From Lachnospiraceae bacterium (GTDB lineage Bacteria > Bacillota > Clostridia > Lachnospirales > Lachnospiraceae): a stretch of DNA of 64,000 nt. The stretch spans positions 52,299-116,298 of the forward strand of contig JAFZVZ010000018.1 in the NCBI GenBank assembly GCA_017617545.1, in the 5' to 3' direction. The notes under the pieces are model-generated. The model made no database searches. It had not been told where the DNA came from and saw nothing but the letters and a program-made list of their open reading frames with translations. Every line of letters begins with the position of its first letter. The stretch's first letter is position 1. Below, in pieces: positions 35,929 through 44,079 of this stretch. The position numbers and the translations under genes were made by a program.

Positions 35929-37482
35929 ATGCGCGTACAGAAGGTAAAAAACATGACCGAGGGTGAGCCGCTTAAGCTGCTGGCTCTCTTTGCGCTGCCT
36001 CTGCTTCTCGGAAATCTGTTCCAGCAGGCGTACAACCTGGCGGACACGATGATCGTCGGCAAGCTGCTCGGCAAGGACGCGCTGGCGGCGGTCGGCGCGA
36101 CGGGCTCGGTGTCGTTTCTGTTCTTCTCCGTGAGCAACGGTATCGGCAGCGGCGGCGGTATTGTGACGGCGCAGCTGTTCGGCGCGGGAAGACGGGACGA
36201 CGTCAAGCGCGCGATCGTCAACTCGGCGTACATCATGTTCACGGCCGCGATCATCATGGGCTCGGTGGCATTTTCCTTAGTGCCGACGGTGCTGCGGTTC
36301 ATGGGAACGCCGGCGGAGATCCTGCCGGATTCCATTTTGTACATGCGCATGACGTGCGCGTCGGTGCCGCTCGTGGCGGTGTACAACTACGCAGCCTCGA
36401 TGCAGCGGGCGCTCGGCGACTCGCGGACGCCGCTTTACTTCCTGATCATTTCGAGTATTTTGAACGTCGGTATGGACCTTCTCTTTGTCGGTGTCTTCGG
36501 AATGGGCGTCTTCGGCGCGGCGCTGGCGACGATGCTCGCGCAGCTTCTCGCGGGGATTGGCTCGCTCACCTACGCGGTGAAGACCAACGAGTATTTTCGG
36601 GTTGACCGGGAGCATCTGCGGTTTGATCCCGACATCACAAAGCGCGCGATCCGGCTCGGTATTCCGCTCGCTCTGCAGTGGAGCATGATCGCGATCTCGA
36701 CGACGGCGTTGCAGCGTGTCGTCAACACCTTCGGAACGGTCGCCATCGCGGCGTACACGGCGACGGGGCGCCTCGAGCAGCTCGTGCAGCAGCCGTACGG
36801 CTCGATGTCCATGGCGCTTTCCAACTACTCCGGCCAGAACTGGGGCGCGGGTAAGAGCGCGCGTATCCGCGAGGGATTGCGGAAGGCATTTGCCGCGGTG
36901 GGTATCTTCTCTTTGTTGATGTTCACGGTGATGCAGCTCTTCGGCAACAACCTGATCGGAATGTTCGTGAAGGAGAGCGAAGTGATCGAGATGGGCGGCA
37001 GGGCGCTGCGCATCACGAGCTTCTTCTATCTCTTCCTCGGACTGATCTATGTGACGAGAGGCACGCTCAACGGTGTCGGGGATGCATTTTTCTCATTCGT
37101 CAACGGTGTTGTGGAGATGGCCGGGCGTATCTGCCTGCCCATCATCCTCATCGGATATACGGAGATCGGCGTGTGGAGCATCTGGCTGACCGCCGGGCTC
37201 ACTTGGATGCTCGCGGGCATCTCGTGCCTGCTTCGGTACCGCTCGTGGCTTCGGAAGAAGTCGGGGCTTGTCTCGCAGCAGGGGAAGCCGGAGGCCGGGT
37301 CAGATGTCGCCGGCAGAACTGAGGAGACGGGCATTGCAGGGAGCGAAGCTGAGATGGAAGACGGGGGCGTCAGTGCCGGGACGATAGTTGCAGAGAACAG
37401 TGCCGAGACGATGAAAACCCGCGGTACTTCTGTTGAAATGTCGAGATTCGGAAGAGTCCACAGTAAGAAGCAAGTTGGTTGA
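35929..37482 (+). CDS. MATE family efflux transporter
   Basis: 517 residues with about 12 membrane segments in two halves. MATE signatures: LALFALPLLLGNLFQQAYNL, DTMIVGKLLGKDALAAVGAT, GGGIVTAQLFGAGR in the first half and PLALQWSMIAISTTALQRV in the second. It probably exports drugs or metabolites using Na+ or H+. The last 70 residues form a hydrophilic Glu/Thr/Ser-rich cytoplasmic tail (SDVAGRTEETGIAGSEAEM) not needed for the fold. Substrate unknown. Monocistronic between a terminator and the next promoter. Confidence 0.93.
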   Translation: MRVQKVKNMTEGEPLKLLALFALPLLLGNLFQQAYNLADTMIVGKLLGKDALAAVGATGSVSFLFFSVSNGIGSGGGIVTAQLFGAGRRDDVKRAIVNSAYIMFTAAIIMGSVAFSLVPTVLRFMGTPAEILPDSILYMRMTCASVPLVAVYNYAASMQRALGDSRTPLYFLIISSILNVGMDLLFVGVFGMGVFGAALATMLAQLLAGIGSLTYAVKTNEYFRVDREHLRFDPDITKRAIRLGIPLALQWSMIAISTTALQRVVNTFGTVAIAAYTATGRLEQLVQQPYGSMSMALSNYSGQNWGAGKSARIREGLRKAFAAVGIFSLLMFTVMQLFGNNLIGMFVKESEVIEMGGRALRITSFFYLFLGLIYVTRGTLNGVGDAFFSFVNGVVEMAGRICLPIILIGYTEIGVWSIWLTAGLTWMLAGISCLLRYRSWLRKKSGLVSQQGKPEAGSDVAGRTEETGIAGSEAEMEDGGVSAGTIVAENSAETMKTRGTSVEMSRFGRVHSKKQVG

Positions 37483-37548
37483 CGCTCTGAAAAAGCTTGT
37501 TTTGGCGTTTTTTCTGTTGAAAAGAGTTGAAACAACATCGGTGTTTTA

Positions 37549-37577
37549 TTGCAAATTCTCTTGCCATTTGGTATACT
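37549..37577 (+). promoter_or_regulatory. Promoter of the superoxide reductase-rubrerythrin pair
   Basis: TTGCAA at 37549-37554 and TATACT at 37572-37577, 17 bases apart. Confidence 0.65.
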
Positions 37578-37655
37578 GAGAGATAAGCATCAGGCCCTGT
37601 TCGGGGAGTATAAAATGGGGTCGTGCCAATAAAAATTTATAAGGAGGTTTACGGT

Positions 37656-38030
37656 ATGGAAATGGTGTTTTATCGGTGTGAGCATTGCGGTCAGATTGTA
37701 GCGATCGTAAAGAAGACCGGTGTGCCGATCGTGTGCTGCGGCAAGCCGATGACGGAGATCGTTCCGGGTACGACGGACGCGTCCGTGGAGAAGCATGTGC
37801 CGGTGTATGCGGTGGAGAACGGTATCGTTACGGTGACGGTCGGAAGCGTCGAGCATCCGATGCTGCCGGAGCATTATATCGAGTGGATCGCCCTGAAGAC
37901 GACGGGCGGCAATCAGAGAAAGGTGCTGAAGCCGGGTGACGCACCCAAGGCTTGCTTCGCGATCTGCGAGGGAGATGAGGTTGAGGCAGTGTACGCATAC
38001 TGCAACCTTCACAGCCTTTGGAAAGGCTGA
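37656..38030 (+). CDS. Desulfoferrodoxin / superoxide reductase
   Basis: 124 residues. ATG 37656 follows AAGGAGG. The N-terminal desulforedoxin centre is complete (Cys8, Cys11, Cys27 and Cys28 in RCEHCGQ and VCCGKP). The SOR centre has EKHVPV, HPMLPEHYIEWI for His ligands, and YAYCNLHSLW for the last Cys and His. It reduces superoxide to peroxide without making oxygen, so it pairs well with the peroxide-reducing rubrerythrin 36 bases downstream. Cytoplasmic. Confidence 0.95.
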   Translation: MEMVFYRCEHCGQIVAIVKKTGVPIVCCGKPMTEIVPGTTDASVEKHVPVYAVENGIVTVTVGSVEHPMLPEHYIEWIALKTTGGNQRKVLKPGDAPKACFAICEGDEVEAVYAYCNLHSLWKG

Positions 38031-38066
38031 TCACAAATTACAACAAAGACAAGGAGAATAATCAGT

Positions 38067-38732
38067 ATGAAGACCTATAAGTGTACACTGTGCGGTGAAG
38101 TATTTCAGGTAGCGGACGGCGAGGAGCCGGTTTGCCCTCTCTGCGGAGCTACGGGTGAGAGCCTTGAGCTTGTGAGCGAGGTTGCAGCGGATGCGAAGAA
38201 CCCTTACGCGGGAACGCAGACCGAGAAGAACCTGCAGGCGGCATTTGCCGGCGAGTCCCAGGCGAGAAATAAGTACACCTACTTCGCTTCCAAGGCGAAG
38301 AAGGAAGGCTTCGAGCAGATCGCTGCTCTGTTCCTTCTGACGGCAGACAACGAGAAGGAGCATGCGAAGATGTGGTTCAAGGAGCTGAACGGCATCGGCA
38401 GCACCGCTGAGAACCTGGCAGCTGCGGCTGACGGCGAGAACTACGAGTGGACCGACATGTATGAGGGCTTTGCCAAGACCGCCGAGGCTGAGGGCTTCCC
38501 GGAGCTTGCTGCGAAGTTCCGCGGCGTCGCTGCGATCGAGAAGCGTCATGAGGAGCGTTATCGCGCTCTGCTTCACAACGTGGAGGCACAGGAAGTGTTC
38601 GCGAAGAGCGAAGTCAAGGTTTGGGAGTGCCGCAACTGCGGTCACATCGTGGTCGGCACGAAGGCTCCCGAGGTTTGCCCGGTTTGCGCACATCCTCAGA
38701 GCTACTTCGAGATCCACGCTGAGAACTATTAA
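38067..38732 (+). CDS. Rubrerythrin with rubredoxin-like domains at both ends
   Basis: 221 residues. An N-terminal rubredoxin-like domain (CTLCG ... CPLCGA, residues 5-27), a four-helix diiron domain with [18 protein letters not shown] and [10 protein letters not shown], then EKRHEERY, and a C-terminal rubredoxin domain (WECRNCGH ... [11 protein letters not shown]). Ordinary rubrerythrin has only the C-terminal one and reverse rubrerythrin only the N-terminal one. It reduces peroxide, taking over from the adjacent superoxide reductase. Good SD (AAGGAG). Likely co-transcribed with the preceding gene. Confidence 0.93.
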   Translation: MKTYKCTLCGEVFQVADGEEPVCPLCGATGESLELVSEVAADAKNPYAGTQTEKNLQAAFAGESQARNKYTYFASKAKKEGFEQIAALFLLTADNEKEHAKMWFKELNGIGSTAENLAAAADGENYEWTDMYEGFAKTAEAEGFPELAAKFRGVAAIEKRHEERYRALLHNVEAQEVFAKSEVKVWECRNCGHIVVGTKAPEVCPVCAHPQSYFEIHAENY

Positions 38733-38764
38733 TCTCGTTTGAGAAAGAAGACCTTTGGAAACCG

Positions 38765-38800
38765 GGGCGCTGTCCGTCTGTGACGGGCGGCGCCTTTTTT
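38765..38800 (+). terminator. Terminator after rubrerythrin
   Basis: GGCGCTGTCCGTC pairs with GACGGGCGGCGCC across a 3-base loop (with wobble pairs), then TTTTTT. Confidence 0.88.
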
Positions 38801-38946
38801 CGTGCGTGCGGCGGTTGAATAATCGGCTGCCGTATAGTAGTATTTTAAGGGATGACGATCCGAACTGAATTTTTCGGAAAATATTTTCCGCATGGATACA
38901 CAAACGATACATCGCGTTGCTACGATGGCCTCAGGGAGGGAAAATG

Positions 38947-39618
38947 ATGGGCTACAGAGTTTTGTTCGCGGAGGACGAACCCGGCATTCGCAATATCACG
39001 GCCGCGTTCCTGCGGAAGCAGGGATTTACGGTAGATGCAGTTTGCGATGGGGAAGAAGCAGAATGGGCGATCACGAGCAACCGGTACGACGCGGTCATAC
39101 TGGATATCATGATGCCGAAGAAGGACGGCCTTGCGGTGTGCCGGTTTCTGCGCGAACGCTACGATGTGCCCGTGATCTTCCTGACGGCGCTCGACCGGGA
39201 GGAGACCATCGTGGAGAGTTATGAGATCGGGGCTGACGAGTATGTAACGAAGCCATTTTCCAACGCGATCCTCCTTGCGAAGATCAACGCGCTCATCAAC
39301 CGCTACCGCGGGCTTGTCGTGAAGGACGGCGTCACCCGCATGGGAGAGGTGACGATCGAGCCGGCGAGACGCCGTGTCCTTGTCAATCAGGCGGTGGTGA
39401 CGCTCGCGCCGAAGGAGTACGATCTGCTGTTGCTTCTCGTGGAGCACCGGAATCAGATCCTTTCCCGGACACAGATCCTCGATCTCGTCTGGGGCGCGGA
39501 CTACGAGGGCTACGAGCGCACCGTGGACAACCATATCAAGAAACTGCGGGCAGCGCTGGGGGACGCCGGGGAGCACATCGCCACGGCGGTGAAGGCCGGA
39601 TACTACTGGAAGGAGTAG
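38947..39618 (+). CDS. OmpR/PhoB-type response regulator
   Basis: 223 residues. The receiver domain (1-120) has the phosphorylated Asp53 in AVILDIMMPKKDG, the acidic pocket in LFAEDEPG, and Lys in YVTKPFSN. The C-terminal winged helix (about 130-223) has PKEYDLLLLLVEHRNQILSR, then VDNHIKKLRAALGD. ATG 38947 is chosen because GGAGG lies 7 bases before it. It is encoded directly before its kinase. Its 3' end is duplicated just past the stop codon. Target genes unknown; the pilus operon downstream is a candidate by position. Confidence 0.93.
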   Translation: MGYRVLFAEDEPGIRNITAAFLRKQGFTVDAVCDGEEAEWAITSNRYDAVILDIMMPKKDGLAVCRFLRERYDVPVIFLTALDREETIVESYEIGADEYVTKPFSNAILLAKINALINRYRGLVVKDGVTRMGEVTIEPARRRVLVNQAVVTLAPKEYDLLLLLVEHRNQILSRTQILDLVWGADYEGYERTVDNHIKKLRAALGDAGEHIATAVKAGYYWKE

Positions 39619-39656
39619 CCGCCACGGCGGTGAAGGGCGGATACTTCCGGAAGGAG
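39580..39656 (+). repeat. Imperfect 36-bp tandem duplication across the response-regulator stop codon
   Basis: 39580-39615 (last codons of the response regulator) and 39621-39656 are about 33/36 identical with a 41-base period. The second copy lies between the stop and the kinase SD. It looks like a local slippage or unequal-crossover product. Confidence 0.85.
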
Positions 39657-39686
39657 CAGGAGCCACCCGCGGGGGGAGGAGTTGCG

Positions 39687-41525
39687 ATGACAAAGTATTA
39701 CAGAAGACTGACGTGGGGGCTGATCATACTGATGTCCTTGATCGCGCTCGGCGCGATGGTGCTGATGACAAAATCCCGGGCTGAGGACATTATGGAAGCA
39801 TTCCGAAGCGATGCGAGCCGTGCAGCGGACAATGAACGTTTTGCATTTTCCCTGTATCAGCCGTCCCACCCTTCGATATCGGCAGATGATACGCTTGATC
39901 CCGAGTTTTGGGACGTGTTTGAGATTGAGAAGGCATATGAGGCAATGGCCAAAGATTATGGAGTAAGCTATGCCAAGTCGTTCGGAATGAGCTCTGAAAC
40001 GGGATATTACAGCGATCTGTTCGTAGACGGGGAGAAAGCACCGATGTCGAAAAGTTTTCTGGTTTTGTATGACCCTTACTGGAATACGGAGCAGGACCTG
40101 AACTGGGAACCGTTGTATGCGCCGATCCCCGAGGAGTTCTGGGAGCTTCCGGAAGTGAAGGCGGGTTCAAATGGCGATACCTATGTAGAGGACGCCTACA
40201 GATATTCCCATATGCTTGATAATGCAGTGAGGATCACGGGGTTGCGGTACCAGGGGATGGTATATATCGAGACGCTGGAGTTGTACGACGCTTATTGGCT
40301 ATATGATCAGGACGAAAAGAAATATATCGAAAAATACTGTACGTTTGATCTGTCGCCCTATCTGCACGACGTTCCGTCAGGAGCGGAACCGTATCAATTC
40401 TGCACATCATGGTTCGGAACTTCGGGAGAAGGAACATATACCAATCCTTGTCATCAGGATTTCGTGGATCTGGCGTATCACGAAGAAAAAAAGAATTCGG
40501 ATTCGGGATACGAATGGAAACTCCGACAGGAAGCCGCGGAACTTGTTGAATCAACGAAACAGGTGAACTGGGAAACTATTGATGATTTCGAAAGCAGCCG
40601 GTTCGAACTCGGAACGTCATACGTCATTGAAATGGCTGACCGCGGACTGTGGTCTGATGATACACCGACCTACTATGCGATCGCCTTTGTGACGCATCCG
40701 CTTCGGCTGGCAATCAGAGGTATGACCGGAGCTTATACGGCGATCGGTTTTGTCCTGCTGGTATCGATCATTGTTCTTTCCTGCCTGGTGTATTCGCTGC
40801 GGACGAACCAGGAGCGCTACGAGTGGAACCGCCTCGCGATGACAAGGATCGTCGCGCATGAGCTGAAGACGCCGCTGGCGGTTACGAAAAATTATGTGGA
40901 AAACTGGGAGGACATCCCCGAGGAGAGCCGTGCTCAGTATCGGGAGAAGATGATGGCGCAGATCGATTACGTGAGCGGCCTTGTCGGAGATCTTCTGGAC
41001 CTTTCCCGGATGGAGGCGAAGGCAAAGGAGCCGTTCCCGGAACCGGTCAATCTCCCGGAGTTAAATGAGGTCGTCCTGCGGCAGCTCGCGTCCGTCACCG
41101 GCGACCGAGAGATCACCGTGAACACGGCGGAGGACCGGGAGTCGCTCACGGTGCAGGCGGACCTCGCAATGATGCGGACCGTGCTCGTGAACCTTGTGAC
41201 CAACGCCATCCGCTACGGCGAGAAGACCATCGTGATCGATATCTCCAAAAACCGTGACACGGTGCGCTACCAGATCACGAACGACGGGGAGCCGATCCCG
41301 GAGGATCAGCTTGCCCTCATCTGGGATACATTTTACCGGGTTGACGGTTCACGAAACGGCAGAGGACGCGCAAGGAGAGACGAAAACGCAGCCGGCAAGG
41401 GAGGCCTCGCCAAGGACGGCAGCGGACTCGGTCTCGCCATCACGCGCCAGATCCTCGAACTTCACGGGGCGAAGTACGGTTGTACGAGCGGTGAAGAAGG
41501 GACGACGGTGTGGTTTGAGATGTGA
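39687..41525 (+). CDS. Sensor histidine kinase
   Basis: 612 residues. Membrane segments at about 10-30 and 352-372 flank a large extracytoplasmic sensor region of about 320 residues with many Tyr, Trp and acidic residues and no recognised fold. Then HisKA with His391 in RIVAHELKTPLAV, and HATPase: N box TNAIRYGEKT, G1-like TNDGEPIPED, and GSGLGLAITRQI. ATG 39687 follows GGGGGGAGGA. Codon use in the sensor part is less GC-rich than in the kinase part, hinting at a different history for the sensor. It phosphorylates the regulator encoded just upstream. Confidence 0.92.
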   Translation: MTKYYRRLTWGLIILMSLIALGAMVLMTKSRAEDIMEAFRSDASRAADNERFAFSLYQPSHPSISADDTLDPEFWDVFEIEKAYEAMAKDYGVSYAKSFGMSSETGYYSDLFVDGEKAPMSKSFLVLYDPYWNTEQDLNWEPLYAPIPEEFWELPEVKAGSNGDTYVEDAYRYSHMLDNAVRITGLRYQGMVYIETLELYDAYWLYDQDEKKYIEKYCTFDLSPYLHDVPSGAEPYQFCTSWFGTSGEGTYTNPCHQDFVDLAYHEEKKNSDSGYEWKLRQEAAELVESTKQVNWETIDDFESSRFELGTSYVIEMADRGLWSDDTPTYYAIAFVTHPLRLAIRGMTGAYTAIGFVLLVSIIVLSCLVYSLRTNQERYEWNRLAMTRIVAHELKTPLAVTKNYVENWEDIPEESRAQYREKMMAQIDYVSGLVGDLLDLSRMEAKAKEPFPEPVNLPELNEVVLRQLASVTGDREITVNTAEDRESLTVQADLAMMRTVLVNLVTNAIRYGEKTIVIDISKNRDTVRYQITNDGEPIPEDQLALIWDTFYRVDGSRNGRGRARRDENAAGKGGLAKDGSGLGLAITRQILELHGAKYGCTSGEEGTTVWFEM

Positions 41526-41586
41526 TGAGCAAATCTTGCTATGCAAATTCCAAAAAAATCAGAACTGATAACCACATTTTGACATA

Positions 41587-41661
41587 AACCGACCCGACGG
41601 GGACTTCGGCGATTCTTTGGTAACAAGGTCGCGGAGTCGAACCATAGGGTCGGTTGTTTTT
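41587..41661 (+). terminator. Terminator after the histidine kinase, with branched interior
   Basis: AACCGACCC (41587-41595) pairs with GGGTCGGTT (41647-41655), followed by GTTTTTG. The interior (GACT...AGTC plus GCGA/TCGC) can form its own stem, giving an unusually large terminator. The remaining gap up to the promoter at 41749 is A/T-rich without other signals. Confidence 0.75.
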
Positions 41662-41748
41662 GCAATTGGACTCGTAAAATTGTCAGAAAATGATGCAAGA
41701 ATTATTAAAATTGAATAAAAAACCGCATTATTTGAGAGGTAAAAGGTG

Positions 41749-41785
41749 CGTCAAGGTTGACGTTACTACAGATGTGGTATAAAAT
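41749..41785 (+). promoter_or_regulatory. Pilus operon promoter with palindrome over the -35
   Basis: TTGACG at 41757-41762 and TAAAAT at 41780-41785, 17 bases apart. The -35 is the right half of a 14-bp palindrome CGTCAAGGTTGACG (41749-41762), a possible operator. Confidence 0.72.
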
Positions 41786-41811
41786 AAACATACACCTACT
41801 GTGGAAGAGTG

Positions 41812-41870
41812 TTCCCTTTCGCAGATTGAGTACTCCCGGCTTCCCCCGAAAGGGAAGGAGTTTCGGGAGT
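41812..41870 (+). promoter_or_regulatory. Structured leader of the pilus operon: interlocked stems
   Basis: TTCCCTTTCG (41812-41821) pairs with CGAAAGGGAA (41847-41856), ten pairs. ACTCCCG (41832-41838) pairs with CGGGAGT (41864-41870), seven pairs. The order a-b-a'-b' means they are either mutually exclusive or form an H-type pseudoknot. No known riboswitch consensus was recognised. Confidence 0.75.
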
Positions 41871-41919
41871 CAGCGCAACAATAAAGAATGAGAATGAATA
41901 GGAAAACGGAGAGAAGACT

Positions 41920-43311
41920 ATGCGAAACAAGAGAATCATTGCATTGATCATGACACTTGTGATGCTGTTCGCCATGGCTGCAACGGCGATGGCAGACGCT
42001 GCTCTTGACGGAGGCGAGGTCGGTGGATTCGAGGAGGCCGACACTCCCGTGTCTCAGGATAAGAGTATTAACATCATTAAGGAATTAACGGCGTACAATG
42101 CGGACGAGGCGGTAATCGGCGCGCCGACGATCTCGTACGTGTACACGATCACCGGCGGTCCGGACAATATTTCCATCACCGATGAAACAACGGACCATGA
42201 GAGCGGAGAAGCTGTCACGGTAACGACCACGACCGGCATTGTTGCAGGTCTCAAGATTAACGGCACGGCCGGAGCTACGGGTACGATCTCGTGGTCAGCG
42301 AGCACGGAAACTGTCGATGCCGCTCCCACCGGTGCTCCTAACTACAAGAATCTGAATCTTGATTTTACGGATGTTGTGTTCGGCGCATCCGGAGTTTACC
42401 GCTATACCATAACGGAGACCGCACCCGATTATGCTGCCTCCGGAGTGACGGAGACGGACAACGATGAGAATCCGCATGTTCGGTATCTCGATGTGTATGT
42501 AAAACCCGCCGATACGGTCACGGAAGGCGGAGAAGCAGCTTCTGACTGGGATATCTACGGCTATGTTTGCACTCTTAAGAGCGAGGATATCACACCGGAT
42601 GGCGATACGACCACGACGGGCGCGGTTAAGACGAACGGTTTCGTCGCGGGAACGAAGACCCGCGAGAGCGTATCTTACAGTGCGGACAGCTACTACACGT
42701 ACAACGTGAAGATCAGCAAGACGGTCAGGAACGATGCTTATGCCAAGGCTACGCACGCGTTCCCGTTCACGGTCATTTTCACGAATGAAGATGTTACGCA
42801 GCCGGTCGATATCCGTTCCAGCAAAGACGGAACCGTAGCAGGTTTTACGGATCCCGCGCTCGGTGCGCTTTCCGCCGGTGAAACCAAGGGTATCGTGACG
42901 TTGAAGGACAGCAGCTGGGTGAAGTATATCGGTATTCCGACAGGAACAACCACGCAGGTATACGAGACCAACGACGTGACCGGTACGATCTATAATGTAA
43001 CGACTGTATTTGACGGCGGAACCCCGCTCAATGAGAACGTGGTTGCGGGCGCTACCCCGGACGAAGTTGTCGAGCAGGGGACCACAAAGCAAGCATTCCA
43101 GTCCACAAAGACCGAATTTACTCCGGACGCAGATGAGAATGATGAGATTTCTCATGTGATCGCTGTAGACAACAATCTTCAGAACATTTCGCCTACCGGA
43201 CTTATGTTCCGTTACGGACCGTATGTTCTGACGCTGCTCGGCGGCGTTCTGCTTCTCTTCCTCGGCATTAAGTTTCTGCGCCGTTCCAAGGACGAGAGCG
43301 AAAACGCATAA
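41920..43311 (+). CDS. Sortase-anchored pilin with isopeptide (Spy0128/FctA-like) domains
   Basis: 463 residues. Signal peptide (residues 1-25, ending ATAMADA). Two pilin domains follow: the first to about 210 (YVYTITGGPDNISITDET ... YRYTITETAP), the second from ISKTVRNDAYAKATHAFPFT with the Lys and a later ITLK-type strand. This is the layout in which Lys-Asn isopeptide bonds self-form. The C-terminus has a sorting signal: SPTGL near residue 427, then a membrane segment (PYVLTLLGGVLLLFLGIKFL) and RRSKDESENA. It is the probable shaft subunit, polymerised by the class B sortase encoded two genes later. Confidence 0.9.
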   Translation: MRNKRIIALIMTLVMLFAMAATAMADAALDGGEVGGFEEADTPVSQDKSINIIKELTAYNADEAVIGAPTISYVYTITGGPDNISITDETTDHESGEAVTVTTTTGIVAGLKINGTAGATGTISWSASTETVDAAPTGAPNYKNLNLDFTDVVFGASGVYRYTITETAPDYAASGVTETDNDENPHVRYLDVYVKPADTVTEGGEAASDWDIYGYVCTLKSEDITPDGDTTTTGAVKTNGFVAGTKTRESVSYSADSYYTYNVKISKTVRNDAYAKATHAFPFTVIFTNEDVTQPVDIRSSKDGTVAGFTDPALGALSAGETKGIVTLKDSSWVKYIGIPTGTTTQVYETNDVTGTIYNVTTVFDGGTPLNENVVAGATPDEVVEQGTTKQAFQSTKTEFTPDADENDEISHVIAVDNNLQNISPTGLMFRYGPYVLTLLGGVLLLFLGIKFLRRSKDESENA

Positions 43312-43370
43312 TCGGCAAATAATAACAGGTAGCCTTGCGGATTTTGGCCGGGGGCGATAGAAAGATCCGG

Positions 43371-43410
43371 CGGCTACACTTGTTTGCAGCCGGGTCTTTT
43401 ACCTTTTTTT
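43371..43410 (+). terminator. Possible attenuating terminator after the pilin gene
   Basis: CGGCT (43371-43375) pairs with AGCCG (43388-43392), flanked by further partial pairing, then TCTTTTACCTTTTTTT. It lies inside the operon, so partial read-through could keep the pilin more abundant than the assembly proteins. Confidence 0.5.
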
Positions 43411-43425
43411 CGGCGGGAGAGCTAC

Positions 43426-44043
43426 ATGACGACGGATGATATTCTCAACGAAGATGCGGAGGACGTGTCGGAATATAACACTGTTGATGAGGATGAAACG
43501 GACAAGCTGGTGAAGGAACTCTCCGGTGCGGAGAAGGGCTTTAAGAACGTACAGCGATTTCTGATCTACCTGGCGATCCTTCTTGTGGTTCTGTGGGTTC
43601 TTTTCTTCAAGGTCATCGGGATCACGCACATGCCGAGTGAGGACATGTCACCGAGGATCGACGCGGGAGATCTGATCGTATTTTACCGGCTTGACCGAAG
43701 TCCGAAGTTCCAGGATGTCGTTGTTTTTGAAAAGGATATCGACGGAAGCGGAACAAAAACGCTGATGATCGGCCGGGTGATGGCAGTGCCCGGTGACACG
43801 GTCGATATCAGCGCGGGAAATCATATCGTAGTCAACGGAAACTCCATTGTGGAGCCGATGATCTATTCGGAGACACCGCGGCGCGAGGATCGTGTCGCGT
43901 ACCCGCTGACGATGGGTGAAGAACAGTATTTCATTCTGGTGGACAACCGGGCAGACGGCATGGACAGCCGTTATTTCGGACCCGTCTCGAAGGATGAGAT
44001 ATTGGGAATGGTCATAACACTTGTAAGAAGAACAAAATTGTGA
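43426..44043 (+). CDS. SipA-like signal-peptidase-fold protein lacking catalytic residues
   Basis: 205 residues. An N-terminal cytoplasmic segment, one membrane helix (about 42-63), then an S26 signal peptidase fold: box with EDMSPRIDAGD, MIGRVMAVPGDTV, and the closing VDNRADGMDSRYFGPVS. In active enzymes the first box is SMxP and the second has KR; here the Ser position is Asp73 and the Lys position is Gly116. The same Ser-to-Asp and Lys-to-Gly pair is known in streptococcal SipA, which is inactive as a peptidase but needed for pilus polymerisation. Position between pilin and sortase fits that role. Confidence 0.88.
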   Translation: MTTDDILNEDAEDVSEYNTVDEDETDKLVKELSGAEKGFKNVQRFLIYLAILLVVLWVLFFKVIGITHMPSEDMSPRIDAGDLIVFYRLDRSPKFQDVVVFEKDIDGSGTKTLMIGRVMAVPGDTVDISAGNHIVVNGNSIVEPMIYSETPRREDRVAYPLTMGEEQYFILVDNRADGMDSRYFGPVSKDEILGMVITLVRRTKL

Positions 44044-44079
44044 TCCCGACGGACCGGGGTTGCGGAAAGGAAGCGACGG

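Noticed and set aside
41587-41661. A tRNA-like cloverleaf (acceptor-type ACCGACC/GGTCGGT stem of about tRNA length).
   Set aside because: No T-arm consensus at the 3' end on either strand, no plausible anticodon arm, and a T tract follows the stem; a terminator explains it better.
41792-41919. A cyclic di-GMP riboswitch controlling the pilus operon.
   Set aside because: Neither the class I nor the class II conserved cores could be found.
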